From Calidifontimicrobium sp035325925 (GTDB lineage: Bacteria > Pseudomonadota > Gammaproteobacteria > Burkholderiales > Burkholderiaceae_C): a stretch of DNA of 64,000 nt. The position numbers were made by a program, and so were the translations under genes. Shown piece after piece: positions 1 to 8,909 of the stretch; the first letter of the stretch is position 1; each line of letters opens with the position of its first letter. The stretch is taken from assembly GCF_035325925.1 (NCBI RefSeq), contig NZ_DAOKZA010000003.1:66843-130842 (forward strand). The letters run 5' to 3'. A model generated the notes under the pieces. It did no database searches. It saw nothing but the letters and a program-made list of their open reading frames with translations, and was not told where the DNA came from.

Positions 1-598
1 GCAGGTCCGAGCGCGCGCCGGCCTTCGGGTCGGCGGCCGGCAGCGGGTCGTCGAGCGGCCAGCCGAGCACCGCCTGCGCGCCGCGCTGGAACGCCGCCTC
101 GACCTCGGCGGCGCTGCGGATGCCCGACTGCACGAAGCCGATCGAGCGCGTCACGCCCGGCGGCGGCGTCGCGTCGGTGCGGCGCTCCTCGGCGACGTCG
201 ACGATCGCCGCGCTGAAGCACGGCAGCACCTCGCGCGGCAGCTCGGCGCGCGGGCGGCCCTGCAGCATGAGCGTGTTGCCATGCCGGTGCAGTGCGACGA
301 TGGCCTCGGTGTGCGCCGGGTCGACGGCCATGAACGCCGGCACCTCGACCATCACGTTGGCCGCCGGCTGCGCGAGCATCAGGTCGTGCAGCAGCGTCTC
401 GCTGGCCACGTTCAGCGCCAGCGCGCCGGCGTCGGCGGGCCAGGCCTCGGCCAGCGCCTCGAGCAGCGGCGCCGGCGGCACCTTGGCGTCGGCGCGCGCC
501 GGGAACACCGTCAGCCTCGTCGCGGTGACGTCGCGCTGGCGGTCGATCATCGGCGCGTAACCCAGCGCCACCTGACCCAGGATCGAAGCTTCGTTCAT
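1..598 (-). CDS. HDOD/degenerate-EAL signalling protein (C-terminus cut by window edge)
   Basis: An open frame starts with ATG at 598 and runs off the left edge, so about the first 199 residues are visible. They begin MNEASILGQVALGYAPMIDR and include MVEVPAFMA, PREVLPCFS and AVLGWPLDDP. These match the degenerate EAL-like half of YuxH-type proteins, in which an HDOD domain follows; the HDOD part would lie outside the window. Such proteins are thought to act in signalling linked to cyclic-di-GMP or the cell cycle, and catalytic EAL residues are not evident here. It lies 11 bp after flgL on the same strand, so it may be the last gene of the flagellar transcript. The family assignment is from recalled similarity and the C-terminal half is unseen. 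Confidence 0.7.
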   Translation of the reverse strand, partial: MNEASILGQVALGYAPMIDRQRDVTATRLTVFPARADAKVPPAPLLEALAEAWPADAGALALNVASETLLHDLMLAQPAANVMVEVPAFMAVDPAHTEAIVALHRHGNTLMLQGRPRAELPREVLPCFSAAIVDVAEERRTDATPPPGVTRSIGFVQSGIRSAAEVEAAFQRGAQAVLGWPLDDPLPAADPKAGARSDL

Positions 599-609
599 CG
601 TCGCGGCCT

Positions 610-1806
610 TCAGCCGTTCAGGTACTGGAACAGCGACAGCCGCTGCACCGTCGCATAGGTCTTCAGCGCCGCCTCGTAGCCGGTCTGCTGGTTCTGGAAG
701 TCGGCGATCGCCTGCACCATGTCGAGGTCCTCGGCGTGGCTGCGTTCGGTCTGCCCGTGCAGCCGGCTCGCCGCGACGCGGTCCTCGGCGGCGTCGGCGC
801 GGTTGAGCACCTCGCCGACCGCGGCGCGCAGGCGCTGCAGCGCCCCCATCGACGCGTCGAGGTCGCGCAAGCCGCGCTGCACGGTCTGCATCACCTGCGC
901 GTTGGAGCGCAGCGGCGTGTCGAGCTCGGCGATCGCGCGGTCGAGCAGGTCGAACACGTTGAGCTCGGGTGCCGAGGCGCGCACGGTGAACGCGTCGCCC
1001 GCCGCCGGCGTGCCGGCGATCTTGAGTGCCATGCCGTCGACCTCGATCGCCTGCGCGCCGGGGTACGGCACGTCGACGTGACCGGCCAGCGGCGCGCCGT
1101 CGCGCCACACGGTGTAGGTCGCACCGCCGGCGCCGAACACGATCTCGTAGTCGGCGCCGGTCAGCGCCGACGGATCGGTGACGCTGCCGGCGTCGATCCA
1201 CGCGGTGGCGCTCGCCGGTTCGCCGACGCCGGTGACGAAGCTGCCGTTGCCGCTGCGCGCGCGTGTCCACGCGTTCTCGCCGTCGACGCTCAGCGGCAGC
1301 GGTTCGGCGGCCGCGGTCGCGGTGCCGCCGCCGCTGCCGCGGTAGGTCACGCCGCCGGGGGCGTCGACGAACGGCGCCTGGGCCGCCCCCTGTCCGGCGA
1401 ACAGGAAGCCGTGCGAGCCGTCGTCGCGGTTGGCCACCACCAGCAGCTGCGCGCGCAGGCTCTCGAGCTTGCGCGCCAGCCCGGCGCGCTCGCCGTCGGA
1501 GTAGCTGGCGTTGCCCGCCGCGACCAGCGTCTCGCGCGCCTGCTGCAGCAGCTCGGCGGCGTCGCCGAGCGCCGACTCGGTCAGCGTCATCGCGTTGCGG
1601 CTGGCCTCGAGCGCGCGCTGGTCGGCGTCGGCACGCGCGACCTGTGCCAGCGCGCGTTCGGCGCGCGCCGCGGCGCCGGGGTCGTCGCTGGCGCGCTGCA
1701 CGCGCTTGCCGCTGGTCAGCCGCAGCTGCGCCTCGGCGAGGTCCTGCTGGCGACGCTGCAGCTGCTCGACGCCGGCGTTGAAGGTGTAGGCGGTGGTCAC
1801 GCGCAT
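610..1806 (-). CDS. flgL: Flagellar hook-associated protein 3 (hook-filament junction)
   Basis: A 398-residue flagellin-like protein. The N-terminus MRVTTAYTFNAGVEQLQRRQ and the motif LTSGKRVQRASDDPGAAARA are the conserved helical D0/D1 region shared by flagellin and FlgL. The C-terminus ends in the matching helix (TGYEAALKTYATVQRLSLFQYLNG region). The middle is a longer variable domain. FlgL forms the ring joining hook to filament. The start at 1806 has a GGAG ribosome site upstream and lies 15 bp after flgK, as in many flg operons. It carries no signal peptide, as expected for a substrate of the flagellar type III export apparatus. Confidence 0.93.
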   Translation of the reverse strand: MRVTTAYTFNAGVEQLQRRQQDLAEAQLRLTSGKRVQRASDDPGAAARAERALAQVARADADQRALEASRNAMTLTESALGDAAELLQQARETLVAAGNASYSDGERAGLARKLESLRAQLLVVANRDDGSHGFLFAGQGAAQAPFVDAPGGVTYRGSGGGTATAAAEPLPLSVDGENAWTRARSGNGSFVTGVGEPASATAWIDAGSVTDPSALTGADYEIVFGAGGATYTVWRDGAPLAGHVDVPYPGAQAIEVDGMALKIAGTPAAGDAFTVRASAPELNVFDLLDRAIAELDTPLRSNAQVMQTVQRGLRDLDASMGALQRLRAAVGEVLNRADAAEDRVAASRLHGQTERSHAEDLDMVQAIADFQNQQTGYEAALKTYATVQRLSLFQYLNG

Positions 1807-1821
1807 CGGTCAGTCTCCGGT

Positions 1822-3780
1822 TCAGCGCGCCGCGGTCGACAGCAGCGTGTCGAACACCTGCTGCGCGACTTGCAGCACCTTGGCCGCGGCCTGGTAGCTC
1901 TGCTGGAACTGGATCAGCCGCGCGGCCTCCTCGTCGAGGTTGACGCCCGACCGCGACGCACGCAGTTCCTCGGCCGCGGCTTTCACGCCGGCCGAGATCT
2001 CGGCCGCGGTGCGCGCGCCCTGCACGCGCACGCCGACGCCGGCCATGACGCCGGCGTAGGCGTCGGTGATCGTCTCGCCGCCGCTGCCGTCGGCGCGGCG
2101 GCCGACGAGCGTCTCGTCGCGCAGCGCCGCCAGCGCCAGCGCGTTGCCGTTGTGTGTCGCCGGGAACGCGGTCGGCGCCACGTCGAACACGTCACCCGCT
2201 GCCGGCACACCGTTGAGCTGGAGCGCGAACTCGCCGATCGCCAGCGGCTGGCCAGGCGTCCAGGTGCCGCTGCCGCTGGTGGCGCCGCGTGTCCAGGTGT
2301 AGGCGACGCCGTCGACGGTGGCCGGCGGTGCGGCCGGCACGACGGCGCCGAACGTGATCTGCACCGCGTCGGCCGAGGCCAGCGGCGCGGTCATCGTCAG
2401 CGCGCCGACGCTGGCGGTGCCACCGTTGGCGGCACCGGCGACCGCCGTCAGTGGCGACGCCGCGGCGATGCCGCGCGGGTCGTCGAGCGCACGCCGCATG
2501 CCGAGCGCGGCACGCGCCACCGGCTGCAGCAGGAAGCGGTCGCCCGCGGCTGCGACGCCGCTGCGCTGCAGCGTGATGCCCAGCGCGTCGATCGCGACGC
2601 CGGCGGCGAGGTCCGCGTCGCTGAAGCCGTAGGGCCCGCCCGGCGGCGTGCCGCCGTCGGTGCGCGTGAGCTGCCACGCGGCGCCGTCGTAGCGCAGCTC
2701 GTACTCCTCGGCGCGCACCTGCGCCGCGCGGTGCACCTGGACGCCGACCGTCGCGTTGCCGCCGTTGGTCGACGCGGCGAGCGCGCGCGGGTCGCCGACG
2801 GCGAACAGCGCCGCGCCGGCCGCGCCGTTCAGGTCCAGCCCGAGCGCGTTCTGCGCGTTGACACGCGACGCCAGCGCCGTGGCCATCTGACCCAGCGCGT
2901 TGCGCGCCGCCACCAGGTCGTCGTTCTGGAAACGCAGCAGCCCGGCGATCGAGCCGCCGGTGAGCAGGTCGGCCGACAGCGGCAGCACGCCGCCGGCCTC
3001 GACCATGCCGATCGCCGCGCGCGACGGGTCCATCGCGTGGGGCGTGACGGTCAGCGACTGAGCCTGGTTGCCGAGCACCAGCCGCTGGCCGCCGGCGATG
3101 AACACGCCCAGCGTGCCGTCGTCGGCCGGGATCGTGCTCACGGTGATGAACTCGCCGAGCTCGCGCACCAGCCGGTCGCGCTGGTCGAGCAGGTCGTTCG
3201 GCGCGTGCCCCAGGCCCTGCACCTTGGCGATCTGCTGGTTCACGTCGGCGATGCGCTGCGCCAGGTCGTTGACACCGGCCACCGCGTGTTTCAGGTCCTG
3301 CGTGACGCCGGCCTGCAGGCTGTCGAGCTGGCCGCCGGCCAGCGCGAAGCGCGACGCCAGCTCCTGCGCGCGCGCCAGCACGACCTCGCGCGCCGGCAGG
3401 TCCTGCGGCCGGCTCGCCAGGTCGGCGATCGTGTTGAGGAACTGGCCGGCGGCGTAGCCGATGCCGCGCTCGCCGGTGGGGAAGACCTGCTCGAGGCGCA
3501 CCAGCTGGTCGTGGCGCGCGCGGTCCATCGCCGCCAGCGAGGTCGCGGCGGCGGCCTCGCGCGTGAGGAACTCGTCGTGCGCGCGCCGCACCGTGGCCAC
3601 GTCGACGCCCTTGCCGAAGAACCCGGCGCCGGTGAACTGGCCCGCCGCGGTGGCCAGCTCGGCGCTTTGCCGCGAGTAGCCGTCGACGCTGGCGTTGGCG
3701 ATGTTCTGGCCGGTGACCTGCAGCTGCGCGAACGCGGCGAACATCGCACGCGTGCCCAGCGTCATCAGGGCGGAGGTCAT
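1822..3780 (-). CDS. flgK: Flagellar hook-associated protein 1
   Basis: A 652-residue protein starting MTSALMTLGTRAMFAAFAQL. The motif TGQNIANASVDGYSRQ is the rod/hook-family N-terminal signature, and the C-terminus (SGVNLDEEAARLIQFQQSYQ) is the classic FlgK end. FlgK is the first hook-filament junction ring and nucleates filament assembly after FlgL joins. I chose the ATG at 3780 instead of the upstream one at 3840 because a GGAG site lies about nine bases before it and the family motif follows directly. The central region is long and Gly/Ala-rich, making the protein larger than E. coli FlgK (547 residues). It lies 13 bp downstream of flgJ. Confidence 0.94.
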   Translation of the reverse strand: MTSALMTLGTRAMFAAFAQLQVTGQNIANASVDGYSRQSAELATAAGQFTGAGFFGKGVDVATVRRAHDEFLTREAAAATSLAAMDRARHDQLVRLEQVFPTGERGIGYAAGQFLNTIADLASRPQDLPAREVVLARAQELASRFALAGGQLDSLQAGVTQDLKHAVAGVNDLAQRIADVNQQIAKVQGLGHAPNDLLDQRDRLVRELGEFITVSTIPADDGTLGVFIAGGQRLVLGNQAQSLTVTPHAMDPSRAAIGMVEAGGVLPLSADLLTGGSIAGLLRFQNDDLVAARNALGQMATALASRVNAQNALGLDLNGAAGAALFAVGDPRALAASTNGGNATVGVQVHRAAQVRAEEYELRYDGAAWQLTRTDGGTPPGGPYGFSDADLAAGVAIDALGITLQRSGVAAAGDRFLLQPVARAALGMRRALDDPRGIAAASPLTAVAGAANGGTASVGALTMTAPLASADAVQITFGAVVPAAPPATVDGVAYTWTRGATSGSGTWTPGQPLAIGEFALQLNGVPAAGDVFDVAPTAFPATHNGNALALAALRDETLVGRRADGSGGETITDAYAGVMAGVGVRVQGARTAAEISAGVKAAAEELRASRSGVNLDEEAARLIQFQQSYQAAAKVLQVAQQVFDTLLSTAAR

Positions 3781-3793
3781 GGCGGCGTTCTCC

Positions 3794-4708
3794 TCAGGCG
3801 GTGCGCGCGCGCTGCAGGCGCAGCGTGGTGTCGATGACACGCGCGAGCTTGTCGGCGTAGGCCGGGTCGGTCGCGTAGCCGGCGCGCTGCAGCCCCTGCG
3901 CGAACCCCTGCGCCGTCTTCGACTGCTCGAGCACCTTCGCGTAACGCGGGCTCGAGGTCATCAGCCGCGCGTAGTCGGCGAAGGCCGCGTCGGCGCTGGC
4001 GTAGGCGCGGAACTTCGCCTTGACCTTGCGCGCGACGCCGCCGATGACCTCGGTCGTCGTGACCTCGGTCACCGGCCCCTTCCAGTTCGCCGTGGCCTTG
4101 ATGCCGAACAGGTTGTGCGACGGCGTGCCGTCGGCCAGGCGGATGTCGCGCCGGCCCCAGCCGGTCTCCAGCGCGGCCTGCGCCAGCATGAAGCTCGCGG
4201 GGATGCCGGTGGCCGCCTCGGCGGCCTTCGCGGCGCGTTCGTGCGTCGCGACGAAGTCCTTCGCGCCGCCGCCGTGCGCGATGCGCGGCCAGCCGCGGTG
4301 CGGCGCGGCGGCCGGCGCGGGCTCGCCCGCCGGGGTGCGCGCCGCGGCCGCTGGCGCCGCGCCCCCCGTCGGCTGCGACGTTGCCGCCTTCGCGTCGACG
4401 GCCGGCAGGCCCATCTGGCGCGACAGCTGGCGCGCGATGGCGTCGGCCAGCCCGCCGCGCTGCCCGCTCATCTGCTGCGCGTACTGCGCGTCGAGCATCT
4501 CGGTGCCCAGTTCGCTGGCTTCGTTGTCGAGCAGCCCCGACGCCGCGGTGGCCTGGCGCATGCTCTTCAGCAGCTCCTGCATGAACAGCGACTCGAACTG
4601 CCGCGCCACCGCGTTCACGGCCGCCTGCGGGTCGCGCGCGGCGAGCGTGCGCAGTGCGTCGACCGAGCGCGTGTCGGCGGCGAGTCCGGGCAGCGGGGCG
4701 ACGGCCAT
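3794..4708 (-). CDS. flgJ: Peptidoglycan hydrolase FlgJ (rod cap and muramidase)
   Basis: 304 residues with two parts. Residues 1-110 form the rod-binding domain (VARQFESLFMQELLKSMRQA, then SELGTEMLDAQYAQQMSG). An Ala/Pro-rich linker of about 40 residues follows. Residues about 155-304 form a glucosaminidase domain (HERAAKAAEAATGIPASFML, LETGWGRRDI, HNLFGIKA). FlgJ caps the growing rod in the periplasm and opens the murein layer for it. This is the two-domain form typical of beta- and gammaproteobacteria. It starts at 4708, three bases after the flgI stop, and is followed by flgK, so it belongs to one operon. Confidence 0.94.
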   Translation of the reverse strand: MAVAPLPGLAADTRSVDALRTLAARDPQAAVNAVARQFESLFMQELLKSMRQATAASGLLDNEASELGTEMLDAQYAQQMSGQRGGLADAIARQLSRQMGLPAVDAKAATSQPTGGAAPAAAARTPAGEPAPAAAPHRGWPRIAHGGGAKDFVATHERAAKAAEAATGIPASFMLAQAALETGWGRRDIRLADGTPSHNLFGIKATANWKGPVTEVTTTEVIGGVARKVKAKFRAYASADAAFADYARLMTSSPRYAKVLEQSKTAQGFAQGLQRAGYATDPAYADKLARVIDTTLRLQRARTA

Positions 4709-4711
4709 CGT

Positions 4712-5866
4712 TCAGATCACCTCGATCTCGGCGTTCAGCGCGCCGGCGGCCTGCATCGCCTGCAGGATCGCCAGCAGATCCTGCGGCGTCGCGCCGAGCA
4801 GGTTCAGCGCCTTGACCACGTCGGCCAGCCGGGTGCCCGCGGGCATCTGCACCAGCGCACCGCCCTGCTGGCTGATCGCGATGTCGGACTTCTGCGCGAC
4901 CACCGTGTCGCCGCGGCCGAACGGCGCCGGCTGGCTGACCACCGGCGTCGAGCTGATCGTCACCGACAGGCTGCCGTGCGCCACCGCGCAGGCGCCCAGC
5001 GTCACCGACTCGTTCATCACCACCGACCCGGTGCGCGCGTTGAGCACCACCTTGGCCGCCGGGCGCGCCAGCTCGAGCGGCAGGTTCTCGACGTCGGCGA
5101 GGAAGGCCACGCGTGCACCGGGGTCGGCCGGCGCGCGCACGCGCACCACGCGCCCGTCGAGCGCGGTCGCGGTGCCATCGCCCTTGGCGCGGTTGATCGC
5201 GTCGGCCACCGCGCGCGCGGTGGCGAAGTCGGCGGCGTTGAGGTCCAGCTGCAGCGTGTCGCCGGCGCCCAGCGGCGTGGGCACGCTGCGCTCGACGGTG
5301 GCGCCCTGCGGGATGCGCCCGGCGCTGAGGTGGTTGATCTGCACCTTCGAGCCGCCGGCGGCGGCGCCGGCGCCGCCGACCACCAGGCTGCCCTGCGCCA
5401 GCGCGTAGATCTGGCCGTCGGCGCCCTTGAGCGGCGTGGCCACGAGCATGCCGCCGCGCAGGCTCTTCGCGTTGCCCAGCGACGAGACGGTGACGTCGAT
5501 CGGCTGGCCCGGCTGCGCGAACGGCGGCAGGCTGGCGGTGACCATCACCGCGGCGACGTTCTTCGGCTGCAGCGCCATGCCCGGCGGCACCGCCACGCCC
5601 ATCTGCTGCAGCATCGCCGCCAGGCTCTGCGCGGTGTACGGGGTCTGCGTGGCCTGGTCGCCGGTGCCGTCGAGGCCGACCACCAGCCCGTAGCCGACCA
5701 GCTGGTTCGCGCGCACGCCCTGCACCGCGGCGAGGTCCTTGATGCGCGCCGCGTGCGACGGCGCGGGCCACCACAGCGCGGCGCTGGCGGCGAGCGCGGC
5801 GAACACCACCGCGGCGCGCAGCAGCCGCTCGACGGCGCGTTGGCGAAGGCGGGGCGACAGCGGCAT
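4712..5866 (-). CDS. flgI: Flagellar P-ring protein
   Basis: Forms the periplasmic P ring around the flagellar rod. With the ATG at 5866 the product has 384 residues. It has a signal peptide (hydrophobic stretch about 18-33) cut after SHA at residue 39, and then ARIKDLAAVQGVRANQLVGY, a hallmark of FlgI. LVVGLDGTGDQ and the C-terminal NAEIEVI also fit. Two more in-frame ATGs lie upstream at 5878 and 5890; the one at 5890 overlaps the flgH stop (TGATG). I prefer 5866 because GGAG lies six bases upstream of it and the resulting signal peptide has normal length. The flgH overlap makes coupling possible with any of these starts. Confidence 0.93.
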   Translation of the reverse strand: MPLSPRLRQRAVERLLRAAVVFAALAASAALWWPAPSHAARIKDLAAVQGVRANQLVGYGLVVGLDGTGDQATQTPYTAQSLAAMLQQMGVAVPPGMALQPKNVAAVMVTASLPPFAQPGQPIDVTVSSLGNAKSLRGGMLVATPLKGADGQIYALAQGSLVVGGAGAAAGGSKVQINHLSAGRIPQGATVERSVPTPLGAGDTLQLDLNAADFATARAVADAINRAKGDGTATALDGRVVRVRAPADPGARVAFLADVENLPLELARPAAKVVLNARTGSVVMNESVTLGACAVAHGSLSVTISSTPVVSQPAPFGRGDTVVAQKSDIAISQQGGALVQMPAGTRLADVVKALNLLGATPQDLLAILQAMQAAGALNAEIEVI

Positions 5867-5889
5867 CGGCGACTCCATCGGCGCGTCCA

Positions 5890-6567
5890 TCAGATGGGCA
5901 GCACGCTGAGGAAAAAGCGTGCCAGCCAGCCGATGACCTGCGCGTCGGCCTGCTGGCCGCGGCTCTTCTGTTCGAGGCGCACGTTGGCCACCTGCGTGCT
6001 CGGCACCGTGTTGCCGGGGCGGATCGCGCGCGGGTCGACCTGGCCCGAGAAGCGCAGCACGTCGACGTTGGCGTTGACGCCGATCTGCTTCTCGCCGGCG
6101 ATCAGCAGGTGGCCGTTGGGCAGCACGCCGGTGACCACCGCGGTGATCGTGCCGCTGAAGTTGTTGCTGCTCTGCGTCTCGCCCTTGCCGGCGAAGCTGT
6201 TGCTGCTGCTGCCCTCGGCCGACGCGCGGCGCAGCACTTTGCCGGCGTTGACGCCGGGCAGCGCGGTGATGCCGGCCTCGATGCTGCCGCTCTTGTCGAC
6301 CGAGCTGGTCGAGCTGGCGCTGGCGCTGATGCGCTCGACGATGACCACGTTGAGCGAGTCGCCGGGCACGCGGGCGCGGTGGTCCTCGAACAGCGGCCGG
6401 TACGCGGCGCTCTGGTAGATCGCACCCGGCGTGGCCGCCGGCGCCGCCGGCGCGGGCGCGACGGCGACCGGCGGCGGGACCGGCGCGACGTCGACCTGCG
6501 GCTGCAGCCACGCGCAGCCGGCCAGCGACGCCGCCAGCACGAGCGCGGACAGGCGGCGCGTGCGCAT
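5890..6567 (-). CDS. flgH: Flagellar L-ring lipoprotein
   Basis: 225 residues. It starts MRTRRLSALVLAASLAGCAW, a lipoprotein signal with the lipobox LAGC (Cys18). The L ring that FlgH forms sits in the outer membrane around the rod. Family motifs present are YRPLFEDHRARVPGDSLNVV and GEKQIGVNANVDVLRFSGQV, followed by VDPRAIRPGNTVPST. The mature N-terminus is Pro/Ala-rich for about 30 residues. The stop overlaps a possible flgI start by one base, and the start is 5 bp after flgG. Length is typical of the family. Confidence 0.94.
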   Translation of the reverse strand: MRTRRLSALVLAASLAGCAWLQPQVDVAPVPPPVAVAPAPAAPAATPGAIYQSAAYRPLFEDHRARVPGDSLNVVIVERISASASSTSSVDKSGSIEAGITALPGVNAGKVLRRASAEGSSSNSFAGKGETQSSNNFSGTITAVVTGVLPNGHLLIAGEKQIGVNANVDVLRFSGQVDPRAIRPGNTVPSTQVANVRLEQKSRGQQADAQVIGWLARFFLSVLPI

Positions 6568-6572
6568 CGCCG

Positions 6573-7355
6573 TCACAGCTGCGCCAGACGCTGCAGCATC
6601 TGGTCGGAGGTCTGGATCGCCTTCGAGTTCAGCTCGTAGGCGCGCTGCGTCTGGATCATCGCGACGAGCTCCTCGACGACGTTGACGTTGCTCGTCTCGA
6701 CGAAACCCTGCTGCAGCTGGCCCAGCCCGTCGGCGCCGGGCTCGCCGGCGTTGGGCGCACCCGACGCGGCGGTCTCGCCGAACAGGTTGCCGCCCAGCGG
6801 ATCGAGGCCGGCCGGGTTGACGAAGCTCGCCAGCTGCAACTGGCCGAGCACCTGCGGCTGCGCCTGCCCGGGCACCGACGCGCTGACCGTGCCGTCGGCG
6901 GCGATGGTCAGCGACTGCGCGTTCGGCGGCACCGTGATGCCGGGCTGCACCAGCTCGCCGTTGTTCGTGACCAGCTGGCCGTTGGCGTCGACCTGGAACG
7001 CGCCGTCGCGCGTGTACGCGGTGCTGCCGTCGGCGCGCTGCACCTGGAAGAAGCCCTGGCCCTTGATCGCCAGATCCAGGTTGTTGCCGGTCTGCTGCAG
7101 GTTGCCCTGCGTGAAGGTGCGCGACGTGGCCACCGGGCGCACGCCCAGCCCCACCTGCAGCCCGGTGGGCAGCATCCCCTGCTCGCCGCTGGCCGCGCCG
7201 GCCTGGCGCAGGTTCTGGTAGATCAGGTCCTCGAACACCACGTGGCCCTTCTTGAAGCCGTTGGTGCCGACGTTGGCGAGGTTGTGCGAGATCGTGTCCA
7301 GCTGCGTCTGCTGGGCCTCCATGCCGGTCTTCGAAATCCACAACGAACGGATCAT
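6573..7355 (-). CDS. flgG: Flagellar distal rod protein
   Basis: 260 residues starting MIRSLWISKTGMEAQQTQLD. ISHNLANVGTNGFKKGHVVF is the rod-protein signature, and the C-terminus VEELVAMIQTQRAYELNSKA is diagnostic for FlgG. It builds the distal rod through the P and L rings. The ATG at 7355 has a GGAG site upstream. It is the first flg gene here: upstream lies a gene on the other strand, so flgB-F must be elsewhere. A possible sigma-28-type promoter sits about 30 bp upstream. Confidence 0.95.
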   Translation of the reverse strand: MIRSLWISKTGMEAQQTQLDTISHNLANVGTNGFKKGHVVFEDLIYQNLRQAGAASGEQGMLPTGLQVGLGVRPVATSRTFTQGNLQQTGNNLDLAIKGQGFFQVQRADGSTAYTRDGAFQVDANGQLVTNNGELVQPGITVPPNAQSLTIAADGTVSASVPGQAQPQVLGQLQLASFVNPAGLDPLGGNLFGETAASGAPNAGEPGADGLGQLQQGFVETSNVNVVEELVAMIQTQRAYELNSKAIQTSDQMLQRLAQL

Positions 7356-7382
7356 GCGCACGCTCCCGAGGGTGTGCGGCGA

Positions 7383-7410
7383 TGATCCGCGCAAGCCGCC
7401 CCGGCCTTTA
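7383..7410 (-). promoter_or_regulatory. Possible sigma-28 (FliA) promoter for flgG-L
   Basis: Read on the minus strand, TAAAG is followed 15 bases later by GCGGATCA, close to the FliA consensus (TAAA, 15 bases, GCCGATAA). The GCGGATCA box matches at six of eight positions, but the spacing measured from TAAA is one base longer than consensus. It lies 28 bp before the flgG start, where a promoter is needed because the gene upstream is divergent. It is a weak match, and another promoter could be used. Confidence 0.35.
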
Positions 7411-7575
7411 GCCGGAATTGCGGCGGGTTTCGGGGGTGGTTCGGGCGTTGCGGCGCACCGGCGGGTCGCGGGCGGGCGCTGCCGCTCGCGCGGCGCCGAC
7501 TTCCTGCGCCGCCGCCGCCGCGGGTGCAGCGGCGCGAACTCCCCTGCGCGCACCGGGCACCGGGACAATCGGCGC

Positions 7576-8232
7576 ATGAACGGACCGCCGAACACGACGC
7601 CACCGTCGGCCGCGCCCGCCGGCTGGTACGAACGGCATCTGCTGCCGTGGCTGGTCGACCTGGCCTGCGGCGTCGCGCCGGTGCGCCGCCAGCGGATGCG
7701 GGTCGTGCCGCGCGCGCGGGGCCGCGTGCTCGAGGTGGGCATCGGCACCGGGTTGAACGTGCCGCTGTACGACCGCTCGCGCGTCGAGTCGGTCACCGGC
7801 GTCGACCCGGCGCTGCGCATGCACCGGCTGGCGCGTCGGCGCATCGAGGCCAGCGGGCTCGAGGTGCACCTGATCGGCGTATCGGCCGAGACGCTGCCGG
7901 TCGAAGCGGCCAGCTTCGACACCGTCGTCTGCACCTTCACGCTGTGCACCATCGCCGACCCGCTGGCCGCACTGCGCGAGATGCGCCGCGTGCTGCGGCC
8001 CGGCGGGCGGCTGCTGTTCGCCGAGCATGGGCTGGCGCCCGGTGCCGGCGTGGCCGCGTGGCAGCGGCGGCTGAACCCGCTGTGGAGCCCGCTGGCCGGT
8101 GGCTGCCGGCTCGATCGCGACATCCCGGCGCTGCTGCGCGCCGCGGGCTGGCGCGCCGAGGTGCAATCGCAATACCTGCCCGGCCCACGCGTCGTTTCAT
8201 ACCACTACTGGGGCGAGGCGATCGCCGACTGA
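7576..8232 (+). CDS. Class I SAM-dependent methyltransferase
   Basis: 218 residues. RVLEVGIGTGLNVPLY (near residue 50) is motif I of the Rossmann SAM fold. VTGVDPALRMHRLARRRIEA supplies the acidic ribose-binding residue, FDTVVCTFTLCTIADP is motif II, and LREMRRVLRPGGRLLFAEHG is motif III. The form is that of small-molecule or lipid methyltransferases (Methyltransf_11 type). The substrate cannot be read from the sequence. It is a plus-strand gene divergent from flgG and followed 49 bp later by the GrpB-like gene, and the two may be co-transcribed. Confidence 0.85.
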   Translation: MNGPPNTTPPSAAPAGWYERHLLPWLVDLACGVAPVRRQRMRVVPRARGRVLEVGIGTGLNVPLYDRSRVESVTGVDPALRMHRLARRRIEASGLEVHLIGVSAETLPVEAASFDTVVCTFTLCTIADPLAALREMRRVLRPGGRLLFAEHGLAPGAGVAAWQRRLNPLWSPLAGGCRLDRDIPALLRAAGWRAEVQSQYLPGPRVVSYHYWGEAIAD

Positions 8233-8281
8233 CCGTGGCGCGCCCACGCCGCCTGCCGCCCCGCCGCACCGCCCACGCCCG

Positions 8282-8908
8282 ATGATCACGCTCGTGCCCC
8301 ACGACCCGGCCTGGGCGGCGGTGTTCGCCGCCGAGGCCGCGGCGCTGCGCGGCGCGTTCGGCGCCCTCGCGCTGCGCGTCGAACACGTCGGTTCGACGGC
8401 GGTGCCCGGGCTCGAAGCCAAGCCGGTGATCGACATCCAGGTGTCGGTGCGCTCGCTGGCGCCGCGCGACGCGCTCGACGCCGCGCTGGCGCGCCTGGGC
8501 TACCGGCACACGAGCCTCGGCGACTTCGACCGCGTCTACCCGTTCTTCCACAAGCCGGCGGCGTGGCCCAGCACACACCACGTGCACCTGTGCGAGGCCG
8601 GCGGCGAGCAGGAGTGGCGGCACCTGGCGTTTCGCGACGCGCTGCGCGACAGCCCGCAGGCCGCGGCCGAGTACGCCTCGCTCAAGCGGCGCCTGGCCGC
8701 GCTGCACGGCGGTCACACGCCGGCGTCGCGCGAGGCGTACTCGCTGGCCAAGAGCGGCTTCGTTGCCGCCGTGCTCGCGCGCGTTGCGCCGACGCTGTTC
8801 GACACGCCGCGCTTCTCGGCGCGCGGGCGCGTCGACGCAGCGCCGAACGCGGCCTGTGACCGATGCGCATGCGGCGGGCGCGCGTGCGACCCGGCCGCGC
8901 CACCGTGA
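8282..8908 (+). CDS. GrpB-like nucleotidyltransferase family protein
   Basis: 208 residues starting MITLVPHDPAWAAVFAAEAA. The motif RVEHVGSTAVPGLEAKPVID is the GrpB/UPF0157 signature, a nucleotidyltransferase-like fold with the HVGSTAVPGL core. HHVHLCEAGGEQEWRHLAFRD and YSLAKSGFV also fit the family. The biochemical role is not well established; some members are fused to dephospho-CoA kinase. The last 25 residues are Ala/Arg-rich and poorly conserved. It converges with the HAD gene, with stop codons only a base apart. Confidence 0.85.
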   Translation: MITLVPHDPAWAAVFAAEAAALRGAFGALALRVEHVGSTAVPGLEAKPVIDIQVSVRSLAPRDALDAALARLGYRHTSLGDFDRVYPFFHKPAAWPSTHHVHLCEAGGEQEWRHLAFRDALRDSPQAAAEYASLKRRLAALHGGHTPASREAYSLAKSGFVAAVLARVAPTLFDTPRFSARGRVDAAPNAACDRCACGGRACDPAAPP

Positions 8909-8909
8909 C

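Noticed and set aside
736..3837. 1033-residue plus-strand frame opposite flgL and flgK
   Set aside because: It is antisense to two well-recognised genes, has no domain, and is Arg/His/Gly-rich as expected from the complement of GC-rich codons.
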